Below are positions 23,629 to 32,871 of a stretch of DNA of 32,922 nt, piece after piece (the stretch's first letter is position 1; the number at the start of each line of letters is the position of its first letter). Below the pieces are notes generated by a model, which did not search any database, was not told the origin of the DNA, and was given only the letters and a program-made list of their open reading frames with translations. Origin of the DNA: an uncultured Bacteroides sp. Its GTDB lineage: Bacteria; Bacteroidota; Bacteroidia; Bacteroidales; Bacteroidaceae. The translations under genes were made by a program, and so were the position numbers. The stretch is from assembly GCA_947074275.1 (NCBI GenBank), contig CAMTPA010000035.1:1-32922 (forward strand), given 5' to 3'.

Positions 23629-24723
23629 ATGAAGTTTTTTGGTAAAGTCATATCATTCACGCTATTAGCTATCAACGCATTCTTTGCGTGTACGCTAATT
23701 CTTACTGCTTATAGCCCGTATATTCATCCTCGTGCTCACTCCATCGAGTCGTGTATGGGGCTTACTTTCCCTATTTTTTTACTTATCAATGTATTGTTTC
23801 TTATCTTTTGGTTGATTGTACATTATAAGTTTGCTCTTTTCCCGCTATTGGTTCTGATTTTGTGCTTCCCACAAATTAGCCTCTATATGCCCATCAATTT
23901 TCAAACAAACAAGCTACCCGACGGCACATTGAAAATTCTTTCATACAACGTGATGGGTTTCAACCACTTAAAGAGCGAAGGCGACCACAACCCAATATTA
24001 AACTACATCAAAAATAGTGATGCCGACATTGTGTGTTTGCAAGAATACAATGTGGCCACCAACCCCAAATATCTCACCGAAAAGAAGATATTAAAAGCGA
24101 TGTCCGATTATCCCTATCACGATGTTGTAAAAGTGGGTAACAAAAGTTCAGGAAACAATATGGCATTGTTTTCAAAGTACCCCATACTCTCTGCACGAAA
24201 AATAGATTACCCTACACAGTACAATGGGTCGGCAATCTACGAAATAGTTGTGGGCAAAGACACGGTCACACTCATCAACAACCATTTAGAATCGAATAAG
24301 CTAACTGCTGAAGACAAAGCTACCTTTGGTGATATGCTGAAAGACCCCGATGCGCACAAGATGAAGAGTGGAACATTGCACTTGGTGAAAAAACTTGCCG
24401 AGGCATCCGCCATTCGGTCTACACAAGCCGATAGTGTGGCAAGTGCCATTGCACAGTCGCCTCACGAAACAATTATTGTGTGTGGCGATTTCAACGATAC
24501 ACCTATTTCGTATGCACATCGAGTGATAGGAGAAAACCTAAACGACGCTTTCAAACAGTCGGGCAACGGATTGGGCATTTCGTACAACCAAAATAAATTC
24601 TACTTTCGGATAGACCACATTCTCACAAGCAAAAACATCACGACGTACAACAGCTCGGTAGACAGAAGCATCAAAGATTCGGATCATTACCCTATAATGA
24701 CCCACATTAAAATCAATCAATGA
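23629..24723 (+). CDS. Membrane-anchored endonuclease/exonuclease/phosphatase family protein
   Basis: 364 residues. Three N-terminal hydrophobic helices (about 7-29, 45-66, 68-90) precede an EEP (DNase I-like) domain. Its signatures are in order: LSYNVMGF (N107), IVCLQEYN (E139), INNHLES, VCGDFNDTP, RIDHILTS and SDHYPIM. The catalytic domain probably lies in the periplasm or on the opposite side from the helices. Substrate is open: EEP proteins cut nucleic acids, phospholipids or phosphoinositides. It sits 3 bp after the second rhomboid gene, so the three are one transcript. Confidence 0.9.
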   Translation: MKFFGKVISFTLLAINAFFACTLILTAYSPYIHPRAHSIESCMGLTFPIFLLINVLFLIFWLIVHYKFALFPLLVLILCFPQISLYMPINFQTNKLPDGTLKILSYNVMGFNHLKSEGDHNPILNYIKNSDADIVCLQEYNVATNPKYLTEKKILKAMSDYPYHDVVKVGNKSSGNNMALFSKYPILSARKIDYPTQYNGSAIYEIVVGKDTVTLINNHLESNKLTAEDKATFGDMLKDPDAHKMKSGTLHLVKKLAEASAIRSTQADSVASAIAQSPHETIIVCGDFNDTPISYAHRVIGENLNDAFKQSGNGLGISYNQNKFYFRIDHILTSKNITTYNSSVDRSIKDSDHYPIMTHIKINQ

Positions 24724-24757
24724 CCCTAACCAATTTTATTAATTATCTTATATTGTT

Positions 24758-26845
24758 ATGAACATTAAGAAATCTGTAATTATTTTAGCTGCAAGTTGTA
24801 TGATGTACGCGTGCGCACCCAAAGCGGACAATCCGTTTTACACAGAGTATCAAACCCCATTTGGCACTCCTCCTTTCGATGAAATCAAAATGGAGCATTA
24901 CGAGCCTGCTTTCTTGAAAGGTATTCAAGAGCAGAACGACCTTATTTTGGCCATTGTAAACAACCCCGAAGCTCCTACTTTCGACAACACCATCGTGGCG
25001 TTGGACAACAGTTCGCCTATCCTCAACCGTGTATCGGCGGTGTTTTACGGGCTTGCTGGCGCCGAAACCAACGACGATATCACAGCTCTTTCGATGAAGC
25101 TTGCTCCTGTTATGTCAGAGCACTCAGACAACATCAGACTAAACCCTGCATTGTTTGCCAAAGTAAACGCTGTGTATCAACAAAAAGACAATCTGGGCCT
25201 CACTACCGAGCAACAACAACTGCTCGACAAGACTTACAAAGGCTTTGTGCGTTCGGGTGCAAACCTAAATGCGGAGCAACAAGAGCGTTTGCGTGAAATC
25301 AACAAAGAGATGTCTACGCTTGGATTGACTTTCAGCAACAACTTGCTCAACACCGACAACGAATACAAACTATTTGTTGAAAACGAAGCTGACCTTAGTG
25401 GATTGCCTCAATGGTTTATCCAAAGTGCTGCCGAAGAAGCTGCCAACGCTGGTGAACCAGGCAAATGGGCTTTCACCCTACGCAATGCAAGCCGCTTGCC
25501 TTTCTTGCAATATGCAGACAATCGCGACCTTCGTCAACAATTGTTTACCGCTTACATAAACCGCGGAAACAACAACGACAAAAACGACAACAAAGAGGTT
25601 ATCACTAAAATGGTAAAACTTCGTCTCGAAAAAGCGCAGATGTTGGGTTATGACAACTTTGCCAACTTCGTATTGGACAACACAATGGCTAAGAACTCGG
25701 ACAATGTAATGGAGTTCTTGAACAACTTGTGGGCTTACGCACTGCCAAAAGCAAAAGCCGAAGCAGCCGACTTACAAGCGATGATGGACAAAGAGGGCAA
25801 AGGCGAAAAACTCGAAGCGTGGGACTGGTATTACTACACCGAAAAACTTCGTGCTGAGAAATACAACTTGAACGAAGAAGAGGTGAAACCTTACTTCCAA
25901 ATAGAAAATGTTGTGGCTGGCGCATTCGAGGTAGCAAACAAAGTATATGGCATCACTTTCACGCCTATCGAGGGAATTCAAACTTATCACCCCGATGTAG
26001 ATGTATATGAAGTGACCGATGCTGATGGCTCTCACATTGGTATTTTCTACACCGACTTCCACCCACGTCCGGGCAAGCGTTTTGGTGCTTGGATGAGCAG
26101 CTTCCGCAAACAACAAGGCGAGGTTCGTCCGCTCATCTACAACGTGTGCAACTTTACCAAACCTGTGGGTGACACTCCTTCGTTGCTTACTTTAGACGAG
26201 GTAGAAACTCTTTATCACGAATTGGGTCACGGTTTGCACGGCTTGTTGTCAAACTGCAACTACTATGGTGTGTCGGGCACAGCCGTAGCGCGCGACTTCG
26301 TGGAACTTCCTTCGCAAATCAACGAGCACTGGTCGATGAAACCCGAAGTATTGAAAATGTATGCGAAGCACTACCAAACAGGCGAAGTAATTCCCGATGA
26401 GTTGATTCAAAAGATTTTGAACCAAGCCACTTTCAACCAAGGATTTATGACTACCGAGCTTCTTGCTGCATCGCTTTTGGATATGAACCTACACAACCTG
26501 ACCAGCGTAGACGACAACCTCGACGTAGTAGCATTTGAAGAAGAAGCGATGAACAAACTGGGGTTGATTTCTCAAATCCCTCCTCGTTACCGCACCACCT
26601 ACTTCAACCACATCATCGGTGGCTATGCTGCTGGCTATTACAGCTACCTTTGGGCAAATGTGCTGGACAACGATGCGTTTGAGGCATTTGAAGAAAATGG
26701 TATCTTCGATCAAGAAACTGCTAAAAAATTCCGTCAAAACGTATTGGAACGTGGTGGCAGCGAAGACCCAATGGTGCTTTACAAAAACTTCCGTGGAGCA
26801 GATCCTAAGCTCGACGCCATGTTGAAAAACCGTGGAATGAAATAA
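24758..26845 (+). CDS. M3-family zinc metallopeptidase lipoprotein (peptidyl-dipeptidase Dcp type)
   Basis: 695 residues. It begins with a lipoprotein signal (lipobox MYAC, Cys19). The zinc motif is HELGH at H487, E488, H491 in TLYHELGHGLHGLLS, with the third ligand Glu in DFVELPSQINEHW about 25 residues later. The N-terminal PFGTPPFDEIKMEHYEPAF segment and the C-terminal GYAAGYYSYLWAN segment are typical of Dcp/oligopeptidase A enzymes. It should remove C-terminal dipeptides from peptides, here anchored in the periplasm or outer membrane. It begins 34 bp after the EEP gene and is probably in the same operon; no clear TAnnTTTG box of its own. A terminator follows. Confidence 0.95.
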   Translation: MNIKKSVIILAASCMMYACAPKADNPFYTEYQTPFGTPPFDEIKMEHYEPAFLKGIQEQNDLILAIVNNPEAPTFDNTIVALDNSSPILNRVSAVFYGLAGAETNDDITALSMKLAPVMSEHSDNIRLNPALFAKVNAVYQQKDNLGLTTEQQQLLDKTYKGFVRSGANLNAEQQERLREINKEMSTLGLTFSNNLLNTDNEYKLFVENEADLSGLPQWFIQSAAEEAANAGEPGKWAFTLRNASRLPFLQYADNRDLRQQLFTAYINRGNNNDKNDNKEVITKMVKLRLEKAQMLGYDNFANFVLDNTMAKNSDNVMEFLNNLWAYALPKAKAEAADLQAMMDKEGKGEKLEAWDWYYYTEKLRAEKYNLNEEEVKPYFQIENVVAGAFEVANKVYGITFTPIEGIQTYHPDVDVYEVTDADGSHIGIFYTDFHPRPGKRFGAWMSSFRKQQGEVRPLIYNVCNFTKPVGDTPSLLTLDEVETLYHELGHGLHGLLSNCNYYGVSGTAVARDFVELPSQINEHWSMKPEVLKMYAKHYQTGEVIPDELIQKILNQATFNQGFMTTELLAASLLDMNLHNLTSVDDNLDVVAFEEEAMNKLGLISQIPPRYRTTYFNHIIGGYAAGYYSYLWANVLDNDAFEAFEENGIFDQETAKKFRQNVLERGGSEDPMVLYKNFRGADPKLDAMLKNRGMK

Positions 26846-26872
26846 CAAACATCTCAGAAGAGACAAACCAAA

Positions 26873-26900
26873 AGAGGGTGCATTTTGCATCCTCTTTTTT
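26873..26900 (+). terminator. Rho-independent terminator of the M3 peptidase gene
   Basis: AGAGGGTGC (26873-26881), loop ATTTT, GCATCCTCT (26887-26895), a 9-bp stem with one G.T pair, then a run of six T. It lies about 28 bases past the stop codon. Confidence 0.88.
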
Positions 26901-26965
26901 GTGCTCACAAATTAAGAACCATTCTAAATTTACTTACACGCGATACACTTCGCCCAATAACTCAC

Positions 26966-26973
26966 TATATTTG
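26966..26973 (+). promoter_or_regulatory. -7 element upstream of the cation efflux gene
   Basis: TATATTTG matches TAnnTTTG. The start would be near 26980, about 27 bases before the ATG at 27007. The -33 region is not consensus. Confidence 0.55.
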
Positions 26974-27006
26974 TGACATATAAAAAACTTACAGGCTACA
27001 ATAAGT

Positions 27007-27894
27007 ATGGACAGAATCAAAGAGGCACAACGTGTGACATTGATTGGTTTCTTTGCCAACCTGCTACTGAGTGCAGGCAAAATAGCAGCAGGAATTGTAG
27101 GGCGAAGTTCGGCTATGCTTGCCGATGGAGTACACTCCTTGTCCGACTTTGTGACCGATGTAATTGTCATCGTCTTTATTCGCCTATCTGCCAAGCAATC
27201 GGACAATGACCACACCTACGGTCACGGCAAATACGAAACATTTGCCACATTGCTCATAGCCATAGCCTTGTTTGCCGTGAGCGTTGGCATCTTTTGGGAG
27301 TCGGCTCACAAAATCATCTTGGCTATCGAAGGAGAAATACTCCCCCAACCTCACTTAATAGCACTCTGGGCAGCATTAATTTCGATTGTTGTGAAAGAGT
27401 TGCTTTTCAGATATACCCGCTTCATAGGAAATAAGATAAATAGCCCAGCAGTAATTGCCAATGGGTGGCATCATCGTTCGGATGCCTTTTCGTCGATAGG
27501 CACTGCCATAGGCATCACGGGCGCCATATTCTTGGGCGAAAAATGGCGTGTTCTCGACCCCATTGCCGGGCTTATCGTGTCGCTATTCATCGTGCGTGTG
27601 GCCTACCAACTGGGCAAGCCCTGCATCGACGAACTATTGGAACATTCGCTACCTGCCAATATTTGCGAAGAAATCATCTCATCGATAACCTCGAACAAGC
27701 AAGTGGTGAGTTATAGCGACCTGAAAACACGCAAAATAGGCAACGACATAGCAATCGACGTACACATACAGCTTGACAAAAACCTCACCTTTGTTGAAGC
27801 ACACAACATTACCACCGAAGTAGAAGAGGCTATAAAAGCTACACTCAATCAAAACGTATATGTGAACATACACACCGAACCCACCGGGCTTTAA
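27007..27894 (+). CDS. Cation diffusion facilitator (CDF) family transporter
   Basis: 295 residues. Six transmembrane helices occupy about 12-205, then a cytoplasmic ferredoxin-like domain (about 210-292, VSYSDLKTRKIGNDIAIDVHI). The metal site A is made by ADGVHSLSDFVTD (H43, D47 on helix 2) and NGWHHRSDAFSS (H155, D159 on helix 5). This H/D x3 D pattern fits Zn2+/Fe2+/Co2+ efflux by proton antiport rather than Mn. The transporter sits in the inner membrane and removes excess divalent metal. Only 16 bp separate its stop from array A3, so the array would be transcribed with it unless termination occurs inside. Confidence 0.93.
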   Translation: MDRIKEAQRVTLIGFFANLLLSAGKIAAGIVGRSSAMLADGVHSLSDFVTDVIVIVFIRLSAKQSDNDHTYGHGKYETFATLLIAIALFAVSVGIFWESAHKIILAIEGEILPQPHLIALWAALISIVVKELLFRYTRFIGNKINSPAVIANGWHHRSDAFSSIGTAIGITGAIFLGEKWRVLDPIAGLIVSLFIVRVAYQLGKPCIDELLEHSLPANICEEIISSITSNKQVVSYSDLKTRKIGNDIAIDVHIQLDKNLTFVEAHNITTEVEEAIKATLNQNVYVNIHTEPTGL

Positions 27895-27910
27895 ATCTCA
27901 GCACTTTTTA

Positions 27911-27998
27911 GTTTCGCTATTTTCGAGGGCTTGAAACCTTTGTTTCAACAAAGCGAAACTTTTGTTTCACGCTGGAGAAAATTTAGTTTCAAGGCGGT
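27911..27998. repeat. 22-bp-period array A3 (GAAAC/GTTTC type)
   Basis: Four units of 22 bp start at 27911, 27933, 27955 and 27977. Their 14-base dyads read GTTTCGCTATTTTC, GAAACCTTTGTTTC, GAAACTTTTGTTTC and GAAAATTTAGTTTC. The middle two are 5-bp inverted arms around 4 bases, and the 8 bases between units vary. Because GAAAC and GTTTC alternate at 4- and 8-base gaps, each GTTTC can also pair with the GAAAC of the next unit. A decayed further unit may run to 28012. It starts 16 bp past the cation transporter stop. Confidence 0.83.
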
Positions 27999-28054
27999 GG
28001 AACTAAAAGCAGCTTGTGATAACCTGAAAGTCACATATTAATATCAAACAAATG

Positions 28055-28120
28055 AACTGTGAACATCCATCACGCCAACTATTCACATTCCACTCATCAA
28101 CTGTGCATACTCCAAAAAAA
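28055..28120. repeat. 22-bp-period array A4 (AACTRTG type)
   Basis: Three 22-bp units start at 28055, 28077 and 28099. Their 14-mers are AACTGTGAACATCC, AACTATTCACATTC and AACTGTGCATACTC. They match the 14-mers of array A2 (for example AACTATGCACACTC there), 26 kb away. A dyad ATATTAATAT (28035-28044) is centred one period upstream, off by one base. The last unit ends in an A run. Confidence 0.8.
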
Positions 28121-28204
28121 GAAAGTTGGCAAGTCCCATTCTCAGCACACTGAAAAATAGGCTTGCCAACAGCAGTAAAAATAGTGCAATCATAATTGTC
28201 TGAC

Positions 28205-28243
28205 AAAAAATATCCCAAGAAACATAAAATGCTTCCGGGATAT
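28205..28243 (-). terminator. Leftward terminator-like hairpin without an assigned gene
   Basis: Read leftward: ATATCCC, a 20-base loop, GGGATAT, then a T run (plus-strand A tract 28205-28210). It would end a leftward transcript, but I see no leftward gene between it and the HTCS start, so it may belong to an unrecognised small RNA or be chance. Confidence 0.3.
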
Positions 28244-28509
28244 CCTTTCTCGAACAAATTTACGTTCTGTCAATGATTTACGTGTCTGCTGAACTCTATC
28301 ACCTTTCATAATGATTACTATTGGGCTACAATTTTTCTTTCAAAATACAATAGTCGTCTTATCGCGAAGTGATGTTGTTCGCTGTTTTTTAATTATGCAG
28401 AAACATAAAAAATACTTTAATAAATAAAGCATAGCGCAAATTTGCAGTTTTTCGGCTCTTGCTATGTGATTTTTTTAACGGATTGTGTGTGTTATTTGTT
28501 ACAACGCAT

Positions 28510-28537
28510 CTATTTTACCTATTTTACCTATTTTTTC
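28510..28537. repeat. Tandem 9-bp repeats in the HTCS promoter region
   Basis: CTATTTTAC at 28510-28518 and 28519-28527 is followed by CTATTTTTTC at 28528-28537. The third copy lies where the -33 element of the downstream -7 box would be. Copy-number change by slippage would alter upstream promoter spacing. Confidence 0.7.
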
Positions 28538-28551
28538 CTAACCATTCAATT

Positions 28552-28559
28552 TATCTTTG
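28552..28559 (+). promoter_or_regulatory. -7 element of the HTCS gene
   Basis: TATCTTTG matches TAnnTTTG and lies 20 bases before the ATG at 28580, implying a start near 28566 and a very short leader. It follows the tandem 9-mers. Confidence 0.6.
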
Positions 28560-28579
28560 TAACAAATGGAAGCCCATAG

Positions 28580-31500
28580 ATGAGACAACACACATTTATC
28601 TTTTTTATTCTGTATTTTGTTTTACACGTACACGGACAACCTTTTGTGAGTACCACTATCATAGATAGCGACATAGAAGAGTTGCAAGGAAAAATAGTGA
28701 ATGCCACCCAAGACTGCTACGGCTACATTTGGATAGGCACACACAACGGACTTCACAAATATGACGGAAGAAAATTTACCAAATACAAAATCGATGTCGA
28801 GCAATATTCACCTCTGACAAGCAACAAAATCAGTAAGATTGCACCAAATAGCAAAGGGAATATCTGGTGTATATCCGATGATCACATCTATCTGTTCGAT
28901 GCTTATCAAGAGGAGTTTATCAACATACAGCACCACCTGAACACATTGAGCAAAGGGCACAACCACGTGTGCAATATTTTTCCGCTCGACAACGGAAGTA
29001 CGTGGCTTGTAGATGTAAAAGGCAACTGCTTTAAAGTGAGTGACGAGGAAAATGGAAAGATTACAGATTTTACAAATCCGTGGTCAGGAGATTCGGTGAA
29101 GGTATATGATATTTGGCAAGACAGCCATCGCAATGAATGGATATTCTCCAGCCAAGGCACCTATCTTTATACACAAAAGAAGCTTATCAGCAAAACCCCT
29201 TTTCAATTTCACAAAAAGCCATCGGGCAGAGTGTGGCTTGCCAACCGAGAAGGAGATGTGGCCTACTACAACCACTCGACAGACGAAGTGAAATTCTTGT
29301 CGCCCATAGCCCAGTTGGACAGCATACTCGATATGCGTTTCTACAACGACAGCACATTGCTATTTGCCAGCACGCAAGGAGTCTACTTGATGCGATGCAG
29401 CGACAACGCATTGAACCAAATATCTCCCACACCACTAAACAGTATATTCATCAATGCGTCGGGACACGTGTGGGGATCCTATAAAAAACACATCGAACAC
29501 ATATCGCCAGCAGGCGAAGTGCAAGTGTTCTCATCGCCCTACGAATCGCCCAAAAAGAATTCCGTCAAAATCATCGAAGACATTCAAGGGAACGTCTGGT
29601 TTTTCTACAAAGACAAAGCTTCACAAATATTGTGCGTAGACAAGGGAAATGGCACACTGAGCATACCCAAAGGAGTTCCAACAAGCAACGGGGCGATGAG
29701 CAAGTTGTTTGTAGACAACCAGCGAAACGTGTGGTTCAGACTAAAAAGTAACCTATGCAAAATATCTCTATTCGATAACTCATTTCAGTATCGCACCAAC
29801 GAATCGTTTAGCAGGTGCAGAAATCTTTTCATCGACCACAAACAACGACTTTGGGCTGCCGACCTAAGTGGCTATATCACCATTTACAACCCCGACAAGA
29901 CCCTTCACGGCTACCTTGCACCCACAGGAGAAGTTGTTGCACAAAAAACAAAATTTGGCACAACCATCTACTGCTCTCTACTCGAAAAAAATGGAGACAT
30001 CTGGCTGGGGAGCAGCAACAGTGGCATCTATCAGCTAAAACGAAAATCGAACCAAAAATATGACATCACACAATATAAGCACACTCCTACCGACAACGCA
30101 TCTCTGAACTGCAACTCGATATACTCACTGTGCAGAGATAGTTTTGGACAACTCTGGATAGGAACACGCGAAGGAGGATTGAACCTATTTGACAATGGCG
30201 CATTCGTTCATAAAGAAAACGGGTTGGGCAAAAACAAAATCATCCGAATGCCCGAACGTGTGAGATGTATCAACGAGATAGAGCCAGGCGTGTTGATGGT
30301 AGGAAGTTCCGAAGGACTTTACGTAATCAACAACAACATTAGCAACTACAAGGAAATTGAAATTTACCGTAACAAACGTCTTCCATCGTGCTGCAACACA
30401 CTGAGCGACAACGACGTGATGCAAATAACAAAAACAACATCAGGCATTTACGTGGCCACCAGCAGCGGTGGGTTGAACTTAATATTATCGGACAAACTGC
30501 TAAACGACAGTTTGGAGTTTAAAGCCTACACCCGAAAAAACCTGTTAGCCTCGGATATTGTCTACTCGATGATAGAAGACAAGCAAGGCAAAATATGGGT
30601 AATAGGCAAGAAATGTCTTACACAACTGGATCCCAACACAGAAACATCCAACTTGTATACAGAACTATATCTGCCCGAAAACACCCATTTCATTGAAACA
30701 ACACCCGTATGCGACTCTACCTACATCTACTTAGGAGGAACAAACGGCTATATGTATTTCGACCCACTTACTATTTCTAAAAACCAATTCGTGCCCCCCA
30801 TTGTGTTTACAGAATTGCAAATACACAACGACAAATCGAACCAAAGAATAAAAGACAAAACCATTGTCTTGGAATCGGATGAGCGTGATATTAAAATCGG
30901 GTTTGCAGCACTCGACTACAATCAAGCTGCAAAAATCAGATACCGGTTCAAGCTTGAAGGCGTAGATAGCAATTGGAGCACCACCAGCAACAACTCGGTG
31001 ATGTATCTCAATTTGCCCTGCGGCACACACACGCTGCACATTGGGTCTACCAATGGGGATGGATTTTGGGTAGACAACATCGAAACCCTCACCATCAGCG
31101 TAGCCCCTCTATTCACCGAAACCATTTGGTTTTGGTTGGCACAAATAGCGGCTATCCTGCTCATTCTTGCAATCATTCTCTATTTTTACAATCGGATGTA
31201 CAAACTAAAACAGTCGTTGCAGTTTGAGAAGAAAATAACCGAAATGCGCTTGCACTTTTTCACCGAAATATCACACGAACTGCGCACCCCACTCACATTG
31301 ATTGATGGGCCAGCCACCGAACTGCTCGAAAACAAACAACTCGATTACGAAAGTCATTATTATGCAAGGTTAATAAAAAACAACACACAGCGAATGCTAA
31401 CCTTGGTGAATCAGATACTCGACTTCAGAAAAGTGCAAAACCAAAAGATGAAACTGGCAATAGAGTGCATCGATTTAAAAAGCACATTGTCTATCATTTT

Positions 31501-32860
31501 AGACAATTTCAAAGCTCTTGCACAAGAGAACAACATTGAACTGACAAGCCGTTTTCATAACGACAAAGAGGCTTCAACCACCGCAGCCAGCACTGCATTT
31601 CACCTATGGGTCGATAGAGATAAGTTTGAAAAGATTCTATACAATCTGTTGTCTAATGCTTTTAAATACACCCCTTCAGGGCACTCCATCGCCATTGTTA
31701 TAACAGAAAAAGCACACGAAACCATTCTCGTTATCGAAGATGAAGGTATTGGCATCAGTAAAGAGAATCTTAGTAAAGTGTTTGAAGATTTTGAAACAAT
31801 CATAAAAGACAATATCTTCAAGCCATCATCGGGCATCGGGCTGACATTGGTGAAAAGCTACACCGAAATGCACGGTGGCACAATTGAGATAGCAAGCACG
31901 CCCAATGAGGGCACACGAGTGACGTTGACATTTAAAAACGGAAAAGAGCATCTGAAAGACAAAGAAGAGGTTGAGTTTATAAACGCAACCATCGCATTGA
32001 CAACGAAAACAACAGAGTTTACCCTAAACGAATCGGTAGGCACAAATGAAGAACGACCAACAATTTTAATCGTAGAAGACAACCCCGAACTGAGAAGTTA
32101 CATCGAAACGATTCTTTCGGCATGCTACAACACAATAGTGGCAGCAAATGGGAAAGAAGGAGTGGAGCTGTGCCAAAAACATTGGCCCGACTTAGTAATC
32201 AGCGACATCATTATGCCCGAACTAAATGGCATAGAAATGGTGAAACAAATACGAAGTGACCAAGATTTGCATACAACTCCCATTGTGCTACTCACGTCGA
32301 AAACCGACATAGAGAGTAAAATTGAAGGTACACGCCTAAGAATTGACGACTACATCACCAAGCCTTTCAGCACAGAGTATCTGAAAACAAAGGTGAATGC
32401 CATCATCAAACAAAGAAAGGAGTTGAAAAAACAAGCATTATCGGCCTTTACACTAAAAGAAAACACTACCAAATCTGATAGGAATGCAGATGAATCTTTC
32501 ACGCAAATCGATCAAGAATTTATCAGCAATGTGCGCAAATATATGGAAGAGAACTTATCCGACCCTGAGCTATCAATCGACCAAATAGCACAAGCTTGCA
32601 ATTACAGCCGCACCGTATTCTATCAGAAAGTGAAAGCTTTAATGGGTGTAAAGCCCATCGAATTGTTGCAAGAAATACGCTTCAACAAAGCAACACAACT
32701 ACTCGACACCCAACAATACAATATTTCGGAGGTGGCATATATGATAGGATATACCGATGCTCGTTATTTCAGCCGTGTTTTCAAAAAACAAATGGGAGTA
32801 TTGCCATCGGACTATATGAAAGAGAAAAATAAAGAGAACGCAAATACTAATAAAGAATAA
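28580..32860 (+). CDS. Hybrid two-component system sensor/regulator (HTCS)
   Basis: 1426 residues. A signal peptide (about 1-20) leads into a periplasmic sensor of two seven-bladed propellers with repeated signatures such as YIWIGTHNGLHKYD, QLWIGTREGGLNLF and KIWVIG, then a Y_Y_Y domain (about 750-840). One transmembrane helix (about 847-869) is followed by HisKA with phosphoacceptor H899 in SHELRTPL, an HATPase domain (NLLSNAFKY, DEGIGI), a receiver domain (acidic D1167, phospho-acceptor D1209, K1261), and a C-terminal AraC-type helix-turn-helix (about 1325-1410). HTCS proteins sense oligosaccharide in the periplasm and activate a nearby polysaccharide utilisation locus. That locus would lie past the contig end; the GH28 enzyme 17 kb upstream is not adjacent. 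The gene appears complete, stopping 11 bases before the adapter. Confidence 0.96.
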   Translation: MRQHTFIFFILYFVLHVHGQPFVSTTIIDSDIEELQGKIVNATQDCYGYIWIGTHNGLHKYDGRKFTKYKIDVEQYSPLTSNKISKIAPNSKGNIWCISDDHIYLFDAYQEEFINIQHHLNTLSKGHNHVCNIFPLDNGSTWLVDVKGNCFKVSDEENGKITDFTNPWSGDSVKVYDIWQDSHRNEWIFSSQGTYLYTQKKLISKTPFQFHKKPSGRVWLANREGDVAYYNHSTDEVKFLSPIAQLDSILDMRFYNDSTLLFASTQGVYLMRCSDNALNQISPTPLNSIFINASGHVWGSYKKHIEHISPAGEVQVFSSPYESPKKNSVKIIEDIQGNVWFFYKDKASQILCVDKGNGTLSIPKGVPTSNGAMSKLFVDNQRNVWFRLKSNLCKISLFDNSFQYRTNESFSRCRNLFIDHKQRLWAADLSGYITIYNPDKTLHGYLAPTGEVVAQKTKFGTTIYCSLLEKNGDIWLGSSNSGIYQLKRKSNQKYDITQYKHTPTDNASLNCNSIYSLCRDSFGQLWIGTREGGLNLFDNGAFVHKENGLGKNKIIRMPERVRCINEIEPGVLMVGSSEGLYVINNNISNYKEIEIYRNKRLPSCCNTLSDNDVMQITKTTSGIYVATSSGGLNLILSDKLLNDSLEFKAYTRKNLLASDIVYSMIEDKQGKIWVIGKKCLTQLDPNTETSNLYTELYLPENTHFIETTPVCDSTYIYLGGTNGYMYFDPLTISKNQFVPPIVFTELQIHNDKSNQRIKDKTIVLESDERDIKIGFAALDYNQAAKIRYRFKLEGVDSNWSTTSNNSVMYLNLPCGTHTLHIGSTNGDGFWVDNIETLTISVAPLFTETIWFWLAQIAAILLILAIILYFYNRMYKLKQSLQFEKKITEMRLHFFTEISHELRTPLTLIDGPATELLENKQLDYESHYYARLIKNNTQRMLTLVNQILDFRKVQNQKMKLAIECIDLKSTLSIILDNFKALAQENNIELTSRFHNDKEASTTAASTAFHLWVDRDKFEKILYNLLSNAFKYTPSGHSIAIVITEKAHETILVIEDEGIGISKENLSKVFEDFETIIKDNIFKPSSGIGLTLVKSYTEMHGGTIEIASTPNEGTRVTLTFKNGKEHLKDKEEVEFINATIALTTKTTEFTLNESVGTNEERPTILIVEDNPELRSYIETILSACYNTIVAANGKEGVELCQKHWPDLVISDIIMPELNGIEMVKQIRSDQDLHTTPIVLLTSKTDIESKIEGTRLRIDDYITKPFSTEYLKTKVNAIIKQRKELKKQALSAFTLKENTTKSDRNADESFTQIDQEFISNVRKYMEENLSDPELSIDQIAQACNYSRTVFYQKVKALMGVKPIELLQEIRFNKATQLLDTQQYNISEVAYMIGYTDARYFSRVFKKQMGVLPSDYMKEKNKENANTNKE

Positions 32861-32871
32861 AACAAGACCCT

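Larger units (their letters stand above)
27895..28579. other. Intergenic region with arrays A3 and A4 and structured elements
   Basis: 685 bp between the cation transporter and the HTCS gene, both rightward. It holds two 22-bp arrays (27911-27998, 28055-28120), a spaced inverted pair GTTGGCAAG (28125-28133) with CTTGCCAAC (28162-28170), and a leftward terminator-like hairpin (ATATCCC 28210-28216 with GGGATAT 28237-28243, and an A tract 28205-28210 that is a T tract leftward). Three tandem 9-mers lie at 28510-28537 and the HTCS -7 box at 28552-28559. Short open frames on either strand show no protein character. Confidence 0.65.

Noticed and set aside
28003..28257. Leftward 84-codon open frame upstream of the HTCS gene
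   Set aside because: It covers array A4 and hairpins; the residues look random and Cys-rich without a motif.
28429..28455. Second HTCS promoter at the palindrome CAAATTTG
   Set aside because: The first two bases are CA rather than TA, and a better -7 box lies at 28552, 20 bases before the start codon.
28459..28668. Rightward 69-codon open frame before the HTCS start
   Set aside because: It overlaps the HTCS promoter, the tandem 9-mers and the HTCS signal peptide in another frame.
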